DNA of 64,000 nucleotides, taken from NCBI GenBank assembly GCA_036429605.1, contig JAVFKD010000015.1, positions 2,751,421-2,815,420 of the forward strand, given 5' to 3'. Each line of letters begins with the position of its first letter. Within the stretch, counting starts at the first letter, position 1. This document shows positions 34,519-44,835 of the stretch, in pieces. The stretch is from Cladobotryum mycophilum. Its lineage: Eukaryota; Ascomycota; Sordariomycetes; Hypocreales; Hypocreaceae. The notes below the pieces were generated by a model. It did no database searches and was not told the origin of the DNA. It was given only the letters and a program-made list of their open reading frames with translations. Position numbers and translations under genes: made by a program.

Positions 34519-34715
34519 ATGCCAGTTAGCACAGTGATTCAAAGCAAACGACACCCGGCACAATCGATGCCAAACAATATACAGTCATTTCTCCAACCGA
34601 TTCAATGGCGAGACTCGAACACGGGACCACGACAGATCCAGAAAAACAAGTGCATCATCCTGATTGTCCAGATTCATTTCTTAGCCACTGTACTAAAAGG
34701 CACTTGGGTTATGCC
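34519..34715 (-). mobile_element. tRNA-derived SINE-like element 2
   Basis: On the minus strand, A-box-like tagtacagtggctaagaaatg (about 34677-34697) and B-box-like gtgttcgagtctcgcc (about 34609-34624) are followed by gcatcgattgtgccgggtg, tttgaatcactgtgctaac and an (agaag/ttctt)-type simple tail at 34465-34515. It shares the last two blocks with element 1. It does not fold into a complete tRNA, so it is not a tRNA gene. Confidence 0.45.
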
Positions 34716-35762
34716 GGCTGTTGAAGGGGGTAACTAATGTACTGGCTTATAACGACGACTTTTTGGTTAGGGGGCCTACAGCGCTGAGTTTTACAGTGAC
34801 AGATGGAGGAGCAGCATTGTCATGAAGAAAACAGGGAAATGGGGCATAAAAAAGAAAGGAAAGAAAAGAAAGAAAGAAAGAAAGAAAGAAAGAAAAGAGA
34901 GAAAAAACTTGAAAGAGAAAGTATGAGACGCAGCAGTAGCTGAAAAGGCATGAGAGGAAGTTATCGAGAGGAAGGGCGGTATGTCCCCTGAAAAGGATCC
35001 TGCGTGATCGTTGGTCTTTGCTGGAGCAAATCATCCCACTTTCTTCCAGCGTTGCCTCAGGCGAAGGAGCTTCAGAAGGGTTAGTTGGTTGAATGGTGGT
35101 CGCACGATCGCACAACAGGGCTCTTTATTCCATCATCGATATACGTTGGCCATGGCATAACAGTCTCTTTGCAAACCTCAACAGTTACAAAAACCACATC
35201 CAAGGCTCAAACAAGTGACATGTAAAAGGGAAAAGAAAAATTTGCATCAGTTTGAGAGTGTGTGTCCGTGTCCTTGTGCGTGCCGGCGCAGTCATACCAT
35301 AATTCGCTCTTACAGGAACCTTTGCCCTGGAGGATCCCCCTTCAACCCCTCAACCCCTCCCCTCTGCCCTAACCACTCCACTCCAAGTCCAACGTCCCCC
35401 CGAACCTCCCAATCAGGCCAAGTTCCTCTGGTTCGCATCTCCAGACCCACAGTCCAGAGAGAGGAGACCCGAGAATTTCTGCAACCTCCATTTTTACGTG
35501 CATCCGATGCTTGCATGTGTTCGGAGATAGAGAGATAAGCACTGTGTTGTGCATAAGCAGTCCTCTCTCTCTCTTTGGATAGCCGGAGGTTTGAGTTGGT
35601 AACTGCAGATCCATACTCAAAAGGCATCTTGACTCACTCAACACTCAACACCATCACAGCTCACTTTTCATTGTCTCCTCATCCCTTTCCATCCGCTCTT
35701 ATACCTTCTCGCTCATTCAAGCATCTACTCAGTGGAGAATAAGAAAGGCGACACAACACATC
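34716..35762. other. Stretch upstream of the SET-domain gene
   Basis: Contains a (gaaa)n tract at about 34855-34905, then a pyrimidine-rich leader (35320-35760) of the SET-domain gene. No gene recognised. Confidence 0.4.
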
Positions 35763-37202
35763 ATGGAGCCAACTACACAAGACCGCATCAACACCCTCAC
35801 CAAATGGGCCACCTCTCACCACGCCTACCTCCACCCCTCTGTCGAAATCTACCCAGACCCTCGCACCGGCCTCTCCTTTCGCGTCAAGCCCTCCTCCCCA
35901 TCCCCCATCCAACCCCTGGACCCCATCGTCCGCCTCCCCACATCCCTCACCCTCTCCTACCACAACGCCATCCAGCCCCAGCCCACCTTTCACCGGGACT
36001 TCATCGCCCAGACCCCCCCACGTCATCGGCCGTCTCTTCCTCGTACAGGAGTACCTACGCGGCAAGGAGTCCTTTTGGTGGCCTTATATCGAGGCCCTCC
36101 CCCAGCCCGACGAGGAGGACGAGGAGGATAATTCCTGGCTCCTGCCCCCTTTTGGCCAGAGGAAGAGGCGGAGCTCCTGGAGGGCACAAACGTCGATGTC
36201 GGCATCGAAAAGATTCGCGCAGATGTCAACAAAGAGTTCAGACAAGCCAAGGAGCTCCTCTCCTTACACCCCAAGGACGGCGCAGACGACTTTGGGCAAC
36301 AGCTCACAAAGACGCTGTACCAGTGGGCATACTGCATCTTCTCCAGCCGGAGCTTCAGGCCGAGTCTCGTCCTCTCCGAGGAGCAGCAAAAGACCCTGCC
36401 GGACAAGGTGGGCATCGACGACTTCTCCGTGCTGCTGCCCCTGTTTGACATCGGGAACCATGACATGACCACCGAGATCCGCTGGGACCTGAGCGAGACC
36501 CCCGCCGGCGGCCACACGTGCGACCTCAGGATCAACAAGTCACACAACCCGGGCGACCAAATTTTCAACAACTACAGCATGAAGACCAACGCGGAGCTCC
36601 TCCTGGGATACGGCTTCATGGTCCCTGTCACGAATGACCTGCACAACGACTACACACACGTGCGCAAGCGCTCCCCGAATGGCACAGCCGCAGTACCCGG
36701 TGACGAGTACCTCATCTCCCGCCGGCCCATCAACCACCCCAGCTCCCTCCTCGCGCGCTCCAAGCAGACCCTCCTCGTCAAACCCATGCCTCCCCTACCA
36801 CCTGTCCTAGGCTCCTTCCAACACGTACAGCACGACATGGTCTGGGACATCTTCTGCACGCTCACAAACCCCGACCTCCGCCGCCACCTCATCCCCGTCC
36901 CGGACAACTCCGACCCTCAAGCCGCGGAGCGCCTCCGCCAGGAGAAGTTCTTCTCGGGGCAGGTCGACGACGAGTGCATGCAGCACCTCGAGCAGACCGT
37001 AGCCATCATCCAGCACAAGGTCCTGCAGGAGCTAGAGCGGCTCAACGAGACGGACGTCGAGGTCCTAGGGTCAGACCGGGAGCTGCTCTCGCAGAACCAG
37101 AGGCTGGCGCTGGAATATAGGGAGAGATGCAGGCAGGTGCTGGAGAACACGCTAACGGCCATGAGCGAGGATGAGTTGCTACGGTTTGATGAAGAGGAAT
37201 GA
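35763..37202 (+). CDS. SET-domain protein lysine methyltransferase (SETD6/Rubisco-LSMT-like), with two compensating one-base frame breaks
   Basis: About 479 residues from MEPTTQDRINTLTKWA to DEEE-stop. After an N-terminal nSET-like part come PHVIGRLFLVQEYLRGKESFW and FWPEEEAELLEGTNV. The SET core follows: YQWAYCIFSSRSFRPS, LLPLFDIGNHD (the NH motif that binds AdoMet) and IFNNYSMKTNAELLLGYGF (the catalytic YG-type C-terminal SET motif). A helical Rubisco-LSMT substrate-binding tail ends the protein. The family methylates lysines on non-histone proteins such as ribosomal proteins or elongation factors. Between 36019 and about 36149 the conserved protein is in a different frame from both sides. 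The shifts fall on a C7 run (36013-36019, one base too many) and a C5T4 run (36145-36153, one too few). The reading frame before and after is the same. Confidence 0.82.
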
Positions 37203-37273
37203 TGTGGATAGAATTATGAATATACCCCCTATTTTCTTCTAATTTCGTCCCCCCCCCTTCCCCCTTTTTTTTT

Positions 37274-38665
37274 CTATTTTACAAGTAACTCGTAGACGGC
37301 CCGTTCCAGCTCAACAAACATGTTACTAGCCGCAGCATCCCCGTGAGGAAACAGCCCCAAGATGAGTACACCAGCGATGCCCGATTCCCGGTCGATCCAC
37401 TGTAAAATCAGTCAGTAACCTTGATAAGAAGAGAAAGAAGAGAAAGAAGAGAAAGAAAAGAAAATACTCACCCATCGAGGATTACCAGCTCCGCTCCAGG
37501 TCATACTCCCCTTACGCCTCTGGCCCGGTATATCTTCCATGTTCAGCACGCCTCCCCACCCGTGATTGAGCTTCAAGCCATCTGGGAACCCCGGCACAAA
37601 GGCCGGGTGGATGAGCGGATCGTAGCAGGTTGATTCCAGCATGGCGCGCTGCGTCTCGTTGAGCTGGGGCGAAAACATGTGCTTTAACGTCTCCCCGGAG
37701 ACCACGCCAGGTTCATCTTGGAGCATGGCCCGCAGCACGCGCGCGTAGTCATTCGCCGTGGTAAAGAGGCCCGCGCCACCGCTCTCCATCTCCGGGTGCG
37801 GCGGGACGGGATCGAAAAACGACACGGTTCCCTTGTCGTCATCGCGAATGCCGATTTCAATGGTGCGATTGGCCACTTGCGGAAGCCTGTTGGGATGGAA
37901 GCCCGTGTCGTGCATGCCCAGAGGGTCCAGGACGTGCTGCTTCATGTAGTCGCCGATTGTTTGGCCGGTGAGCTTCTCCAGCAGGATGCCGCCCCAGTCG
38001 AATGCGGAGCCGTAGACCCAGCCGTCTCCGGGGGTGAACTTGAACGGCGTGTCGTAGCCAGCTTTGGTCCAGCCGACCATGGATGCCGTGCGGTTGATGG
38101 CCTTGGACCACTTTTGAAGGTCTGGGTCGGCCACATCATAGCTGAGGCCCACGGTGTGGGTTAAGAGGAGTCTACGTGGTCAGCAAGGTTTTACATTGTC
38201 ATCCCAATGAATAAGTCTCACCGTAACGTAATGGGTCGATCATTGTTCTCCAGAATAGGCTCGTCTTCTGGTGTAAAGCCCCGCAGAATCCGCATCTGGC
38301 CCAGCTCAGGAACGAGCTGCCGGAGGTCATCGTCCAGACCGATCTTGCCCTGCTCGACCAATTGCAGGAGACACGGCGCGGTAAGGAGTTTGGTGAGGGA
38401 GGCCACCCACGCAAAAGAACCACCATCGAACTTGGGAGAATCGACGTCGAAGCCTATGCGGCCGGCAGAGCCAGAGTAGATGATGCCTATGAACGTGAGT
38501 GGGGACGAACCCGCGAATCAGTGGGCCATCCGTGGACTTGTCTCGCTTGTCAGTGAGGGTCTCACCATCTCTGTTGGTCACTACAAAAGCGGCACCAAGC
38601 AACTTATCCTTGGTGTCTTGACCCCGGGCCACGTTGTTCTCAATAATAGCACTCAATTTCTCCAT
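37274..38665 (-). CDS. Serine beta-lactamase-like hydrolase/esterase (class C-like, EstB/LovD superfamily)
   Basis: Four exons (38665-38566, 38486-38222, 38171-37472, 37399-37274) with introns of 79, 50 and 72 bp give 396 residues in one frame. The nucleophile motif SxxK is Ser63-Leu-Thr-Lys66 in WVASLTK. LLLTHTVGLSYD (around 123-134) holds the conserved tyrosine region, followed by WVYGSAFDWGGILLEKLTG, DPLGMHDTGFHP, GGAGLFTTANDYARVLRAM and the HGWGG motif that replaces KTG. There is no signal peptide. Fungal members are esterases or transesterases, sometimes of secondary metabolism. No biosynthetic neighbours are seen here, so the substrate is unknown. It lies tail-to-tail with the SET-domain gene, 71 bp between stops. 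Confidence 0.88.
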
Positions 38666-39049
38666 GGCTGCGCAAGATGAGTATGTTGTTGAACTGTCAA
38701 TGCCGTGACAGACAAGAGGCTGGTGAGATATAGTGGGGTCGTTATATAGCACTTGCGCCGACACCGTCAAGATTGGCGTCAAGCGGCTGAGAATGCCGGT
38801 TTTCCACTTCATCCTCTGGGGTGATCTCGGGTAGCCGCTGAGGTCATTTGATGAATTCGTTTTGAAAGGGCTTCATGTAGAGTAACCGCCCCAGGTTTTT
38901 TTACGGGGGGATTGTCCCGCCGACCCGATATGTGAATCAATCAATCCTACCATGGACGTCCAAACATCGACCAATCATGACATCAAGGCAATTGGACCCT
39001 CTAGGTTCCCCCAAACTCTAGAACCATTCCCTCTCAAGGTACGGCCATC
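38666..39049. promoter_or_regulatory. Divergent promoter between hydrolase and Nudix genes
   Basis: A 384-bp region between two genes transcribed away from each other. A palindrome-like cctcaggtt/ggggcggttactc stretch lies near 38880, but no known site is convincing. Confidence 0.4.
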
Positions 39050-40063
39050 ATGTCCGCTCCAAAGACCGGGACGTCGTCCGGGTTGCTAGACCTCATCACC
39101 ATTGTCGACAAGTAAGTCACCATCATATTCTGGCTTATTACTCTTACCTAATGTGGGATCTTCAGCGTACCGCTAGACTTTGAACAAAACTTCTCTCCGT
39201 ATTATCGCCTGTACTTGGCGCCTGATCCAAGGGTCCATGGCTACGTCCACCCCAACACCGTCGCTCGTCTGCCGTGGCCCTCGGTGTTTTCCATAGATGA
39301 TGAGAAGCGCGAGGTTGTTCTCGCCGCCGCACCTGACGGGACAACACTGTCCGCGCACGCCAATGCCGCCTTTCAGCGAGCCGTAGACGACGCCATTGAC
39401 AGCAAAGCCTTCCCCACGCTCAACGGCCTGCACAGCGAGCACTTTCTCCTGGTCGGAGCACGTGAGTTTGTTCAGATCGAGAGGTTCACGTCGACGCTGT
39501 TTGGCATCGCAACCCGTGGCGCCCACCTAACCGCGTATACACGGACGCCAAGCGGCGAGCTGCGCATATGGGTCGCCAGGAGGAACAAGACCCTATTTAG
39601 TTATCCCGGTTTGCTGGACAGCACCGTCGCCGGCGGCGTCAAGGCAAGCGACACACCACTAGACTGTATCCTCGCCGAGTCCACCGAAGAAGCGAGACTG
39701 CCAGCGTCGCTGGTCGCGTCCAAGGTCCGGGCCACGGGGGTAATCACACTCGCCAACCGGAACCCCCGCACAGAGCTCTTCCACTCGGAGATCTTATACG
39801 TCTACGACCTCGAGCTGTCGGGCCAAGGAGAGGAGATACCGCGGCCGGGCGACGACGACGAGGTGGAGGAGTTTGTGCTGATGGGCTGCGACGAGGTGAA
39901 GCGGCGCATGCTGGCGGGGGAGTTTAAGCCCAACGTGTGTGCCGTCATGGTGGATTTCTTGGTGCGGCACGGAGAGGTTACGCCCGAGGGGGAGGCGGAC
40001 TATATTGAGATTTGCACGAGGCTGAGGAGGAGGTTGCCCGTGCCAACCAGCTCGGACATGTAA
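39050..40063 (+). CDS. Nudix hydrolase with DUF4743 N-terminus (yeast YJR142W / Tnr3-type)
   Basis: Exon 1 (39050-39111) and exon 2 (39166-40063), 54-bp intron (gtaagt...cttcag), give 319 residues. The N-terminal half (LLDLITIVDN, FYRLYLAPDP-like start, GYVHPNTVARLPWP) is the DUF4743 domain found in the thiamine-linked Nudix group. The Nudix fold begins FGIATRGAHLTAYTR, IWVARRNKTLFSYPGLLD, and its box reads GGVKASDTPLDCILAESTEEARL in shortened form G-x-E-S-T-E-E: the EE pair is kept while the usual Arg is Ala, as is common in this subgroup. Yeast relatives degrade oxidised thiamine diphosphate derivatives; whether this enzyme does so is inferred from family only. Cytosolic, no signal peptide. 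Confidence 0.85.
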
Positions 40064-41890
40064 GGATGAGATGTAGATTTTGAGGAATGTATACAGGCAC
40101 AGAGATGAAATATAGTTGATGGAGGATATGGTTTGATGCTGAGCAAGCACTCATCCCGGGTACAAGTTACAGTCACATAACCCGACATCATCACTTACAA
40201 CTACTTATAGACGAAATCTAAATATTTCTTTTTACTAGAGATATCAGAAAAGACAGTAGTTGCATGTGGCTCAACTTCAGCTTGCTACTCAACCATTCAT
40301 GTCCCCATGCGGTTCCAGGGTATCTCAAAGCTGTAAAACATGCAGTCCACTAAAGATCATAGTACTCACCGAAACAGCATTTCCTGCATAGTCTATTTTA
40401 AACGTCACCAGTTAAAAGGCTCTTTTTTTTTTTTAATAAATCGATTTTATCCAAATGCAAAAAACCTTGTTTCTCTTCCAGGGTATGCGTTACTTTGCTT
40501 TTCATCATTGCCCTCCTCCCAATCCCTGAATTTAACTGTCATTTCTTCCTTCAAGGCTTGCGCTGAACCCCTCCCCCACACCAGCACACACCACACACAC
40601 ACACACACACGGACAAACACACACAACAAAACTTCTCCCCCAAAACTTCCCATATCCATTCCCTCCCAAGACGCAGCCAGCAAGCAAGCATCCTCTTTCA
40701 AGTCTCGCCGACAACCCTCTCGCTCTCCACCATTTCATTCATCTGCCCTTGGCTTCATCTACGCGAGTTTGAAATGCATTCGTCCCCCTGCAACATGCGC
40801 ACACATGACTTTTTTTTCTTTTCTCTTTCATCATCATCATCATAACCCCATTTGCTTGCTAGAAAGAAAGAAAGAAAGAAGAAGAAGAAAAGAACGCTGT
40901 TGCTACGAATCCCATCAACCCTCTTTACCACTACAAACCCATTCAAATTATTCCAAAACAAGCGTCGCTACACCAGCTTTATTCCCTGAGCATCCTCCTC
41001 CTCCTCCTCCCTTTTCATTAAACTCTGCGCTCCTCGACATTCTTCCCCACTGCCCACTGTCTCAGAGGATAATCTTCATGTCTTTTTGCCCTTGCCCTGT
41101 CAAGCTGAAACTCCATAATCAGCCTGACCAGCAATCTCTTCTCCCTTTGATCGGACCCCAAAATCCTCTTCGTCCTCATATACCTACTCTCTGCGACTAT
41201 ATTAACTCAATCATAGTACACTCCACAGATTCCTTCATAGATCCTCTACACTTTCCAACACCCTCGCCTGCTAACTAACGCCCACTGACGCCTATCCGCA
41301 TGACCCGTTGTCGTCAACCACACCATTCCCGACCTCGGCCTGCGATTCGATACCCGTCCATTTATTCCACGTTGGCAGCTTAATTACTAGACATATTCAC
41401 ATGCACCACTTCAACATCACGACACAAAGCGCTTACAAACTCTCTACATCACGAGCTGTACAAACAGAGTGGGGTGACGTCAAACGCCGTCGTCGTATTA
41501 TACAACATCTTACACTACAACAAGAGACGCCAACGGCAAGCCGCTCCATTTTTGAAGACCAAAGCAAAGACGCAGCATGTCGTCGGCAAAAATAAAAAAA
41601 GATATCAAAGGCTGCTGTTGCGTTCAACCAAACTCCCCAGCGCCTCAGCCTCCTTATGCACCCCGATCCATGGACCGACCGTCCCTCCATAACCTGCCGT
41701 CCTGTCCGCCAAAGACATCCTGTCCCGACCCAAACCGGAGCTTTTGGTCCAGCCAGCATTGGAGAAATGTTTCAAGCACATCTCGCTAATTCTATTCCTT
41801 CATCCCGGCATGACCGTCGTGTGACGATGACGATGTATTGGCCTGTACTGGCCTCATCGTCAGCTTATAAAAATATGGCTACCATGTTGG
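40064..41890. other. Gene-free CT-rich stretch between convergent Nudix and bromodomain genes
   Basis: Low-complexity pyrimidine-rich sequence with (CA)n at about 40592-40612 and (AAAG)n near 40860-40880. A 312-codon plus-strand frame (40340-41278) runs through it without motif or codon bias and is probably chance. It likely includes the long 3' UTR of the bromodomain gene. Confidence 0.4.
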
Positions 41891-44835
41891 TCACTCTTCC
41901 TCTGAATCGGAATCATCGCTAGACTCATCCGCATTGGGTGATCCCGCACCAGCCGCCATGTCCGAGGGCTCCTGACCCGACTTGTACATTTGGCTGATAG
42001 CAGTCAGCTGGGCGATACGCGCCTCTTGCTCCTGTGCGCTCATGGGCTTGTTCTTCTTTGGCTTGGCCTGTGGCTTAGCCGACCCCTTTGAAGGAGCCGC
42101 TGCCTTGGGGACTTCGAGCGACTTCACTGGAGCCGAGTCCTTGCCGAAGCCTGGAAGAACTCTCTTGCAGAGATCCCATAGCTTAAGTAGGGCCTCATTG
42201 CTAAGTTGGTCGATATCCAGCTCGAGTTCTCCGTCATTGTTTTCCTACTATAATTAGCCGGCTATACCCCAAAATCATTCAGAACAACTTACGTTTTGGC
42301 CAGTGTCACGCTTGATTATGTCAATAGCCCGATCAAGATGAGCCGATTCGAGATCATTAATCGCGCTAGCGATCGCATCTTTGTCGGCTGCTGTCAAATT
42401 CTTCTTCGGGGCAGGCTTCTTGGTGCTGCTCGGCTTCTTTGGCGGCGGAAGACTACTCAAAGACTTACGGTTGGGGGGTGGCTGTGGCTGGAACTCTTGC
42501 TCTTGCTAGGCTTGCTGGACTTCTTGGACACCTTCTCCGGCTTGGGCTTGGCCTCGTTCAGGGCTTGGGCGGCCTTGTGCAAAGCTCCCTGTAGCGCCTC
42601 GACGATGACTTTCTGGCAGTCAATCAAACTCTGCTGGGCGCCCGAGGCAAACAAGCCGTTGAGTTTCTTACTCTCCTCCTCCAGCTTGGTGCTGTACTCT
42701 TGGACCTCCTTAGAGTAATCCACGCCGGGTACAGAAGCCTCGTCGCCGTCGTCACTATCGTCTTCGTCTTCTTCATCACTAGCGTTGGACGCAGACGCCG
42801 CGGGGGCGTTGGCCTTGGCATATCTGGATAGCCAGGCATCTTTGCCCTTCATCTGCCGGTTGTACAGGTCTTCAAGTTGCTTGGCTGTCAGAGATACGGG
42901 ATTGCCCTGGTCTGGCGGTCCGTTGAACTGATAGCAGTTGCCGAATACCAGGCGGACGTTTCTATCAAAGTCCTTTAGGCTGGTAATTTCTCCAGCGGCC
43001 AGCATGCGGGAGACCTTGCCCAAATCCATGGGCTTCTTGATGATGGCATAGTAGTCGGGAATGTTGAGCCCCTCGGCATCAACAGCATCCAAAAACCACG
43101 TGTTTAGAAGCTGATTCTTGGGGTGCATCAGCTCGGCCAAAACTTCATCGCAGAACTGGAGCTCGGGCTTGAGCTTCTTGCGCGAGGGCTTGGTGTAGTC
43201 AATGTCCTTGGGCTTGGGAGCCCGTACGGTGCGCTTTGGCCTGTCAGCCTCGGTGGCCGTCGAGCTACGACGATCAGCAGCAGGATGCTCTTGGACGGGC
43301 GGTGGCCGAGGCTTCGGCTCAGGCACCTCACGAGGGGGCTGGAAGCGGGACCTGAAGACTGTCTTCTGACAAATGCGTCAGTGCCTGAGATTGTGCGGGG
43401 ATCGCGAAGAGGCTTAGGCTTTGCCACCGACTTTGGTCGCGAGGGCTCATCCTCTGGCACCAGAAGCGCCTCTTGCCACACTGCACGAATTGCGTAGAAT
43501 GCAGATGCCGTGACCTCATGTGTAGCACCGTTGAACACCATGGTATTTTCGTAGATGAGCGCCAAGTCCTTTCTCAAGTCTCCAAACACAGCGTAGGCAC
43601 CGTTGGGATCGCGTATATTTCGATCAATCTCGGAGAGGTCCATGGGCCTGTCAATCCTAGCCAGATACGACTCTCCCAGCTGCGGCCACAGCTTCGGCAC
43701 AGAATCTCGAAAGTGGCCACCATGCTTCGTCTTCTTCACCCGGGCGATTGTTTTACGGATCTCGCGTCGCTGGAATGGTGTGATGGCCTTGCGGTTATTG
43801 TCCTGGTCCTCCCACTTGGGCAGCGACCCCAGACGATTCACAATGTCGGCACCGGGGGCAGGCGTTCCAGCAGCCGAGACTGTTGGCTCCTCGTCTTTGG
43901 GTTCGGTCTTGGCGCGCTTCGCCGCAGGCTCATCGCCAAAGTCTTCATCCCGTTCCCGGGGTACCTTTGCACTAGGCGCGTCGCCCGTGGACACCTCAAT
44001 CGAGGCCTCGACGGGAGATGCGCCCACATCTGCCTCCTCCAAGGTTGGAAGCGCTTCTTCGGTCTTGATGGCTTTCACGGGTTCGTCAGCCGGTTCCTCG
44101 ACAGGTTTCTCAGTCATGACGGTGTCGACATCAGCTTTCGCGGGATTCTTTGGCTCGGGAGATGGTTTTGAGGGCTTGTCATCATGTGAGGGTTCGGGAG
44201 CATCATTTGCATTCGTGGCGTCTGTCATTGATACATCCTCTGACTGTGGTGCTTCAGGTTGTTCGGTCTTTTCCTCCTTCTCTACTGGCTTTTCGACCTC
44301 TTTCTCGGCCGTCTCATCCGTATTCTCTGTAGACTTTTCCTTGGGTTTCTCTGGTGACGCGTCGATCTTTTCATCCTCTTTCTTTGCGCCGTCTCCATTC
44401 GTAGTTACTCCATTGGTTGATGCATCATCCGATGATTTGCCATTTACCAAGGGCTCCTCGGACTTTTCTTTGGGTTTCTCGGCTTCAGAATCGGGTTTCG
44501 TTTCAGGCGTCAACTCTGGCTTCTCAGGTTTCGACTCAGATTTTGACTCAGGCTTCGATTCGGGTTTGGACTCAGGTTTAGACTCGGGCTTCGACTCGGG
44601 CTTGGGGGAATCAGATTTTGACTCGCTTGGTACGTGACTGCAAAATCAGAGTCGCGTCAGTTTCACATGCAAGCAGCGATGTGGAGAGCGCGTTTAGTGC
44701 CCGGTGATGGGAGTGCGCGCGCAAGACTACTCACCCATTAGCATCTGCCTTTAGCTCCTTGCCAGGCGCCGACTTGGAGTCCAACGCGGAGGCATCTGGA
44801 GTTGGCGATGTCATATTTGCCATTCGCGATGACAT
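41891..44835 (-). CDS. bdf1: Double bromodomain BET-type protein (Bdf1-like), with two one-base frame breaks
   Basis: Three exons (44835-44735, 44638 upstream edge at 44637 to 42293, 42244-41891; introns 97 and 48 bp) encode about 933 residues. Order: acidic/basic low-complexity N-terminus with KPES repeats; bromodomain 1 (FQRREIRKTIARVKKTKHGG ... RPMDLSEIDRNI ... IYENTMVFNG); bromodomain 2 (LQFCDEVLAELMHPKN ... IPDYYAIIKKPMDLGKV ... FGNCYQFNG); a coiled-coil region; the NET/ET domain (LTAADKDAIASAINDLE, GELELDIDQLSNEALLKLWD); and a DSDSEEE tail. Both bromodomains keep the acetyl-lysine Asn. The protein binds acetylated histone H4 and works with TFIID and SWR1. The conserved frame shifts at a G5 run (43334-43338, plus strand) and a G6 run (42473-42478), each short by one base. 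Confidence 0.88.

Noticed and set aside
34590..34710. Possible tRNA gene on the minus strand
   Set aside because: A- and B-box-like motifs are present, but acceptor and anticodon stems do not pair; better explained as a SINE-like element.
40340..41278. 312-codon open frame on the plus strand
   Set aside because: Runs through CT-rich low-complexity DNA with His/Pro/Ser runs, no domain, no codon bias, and lies in the 3' region of two convergent genes.
43603..44637. 344-codon plus-strand Ser/Phe-rich frame
   Set aside because: Antisense shadow of the bdf1-like acidic low-complexity N-terminus.
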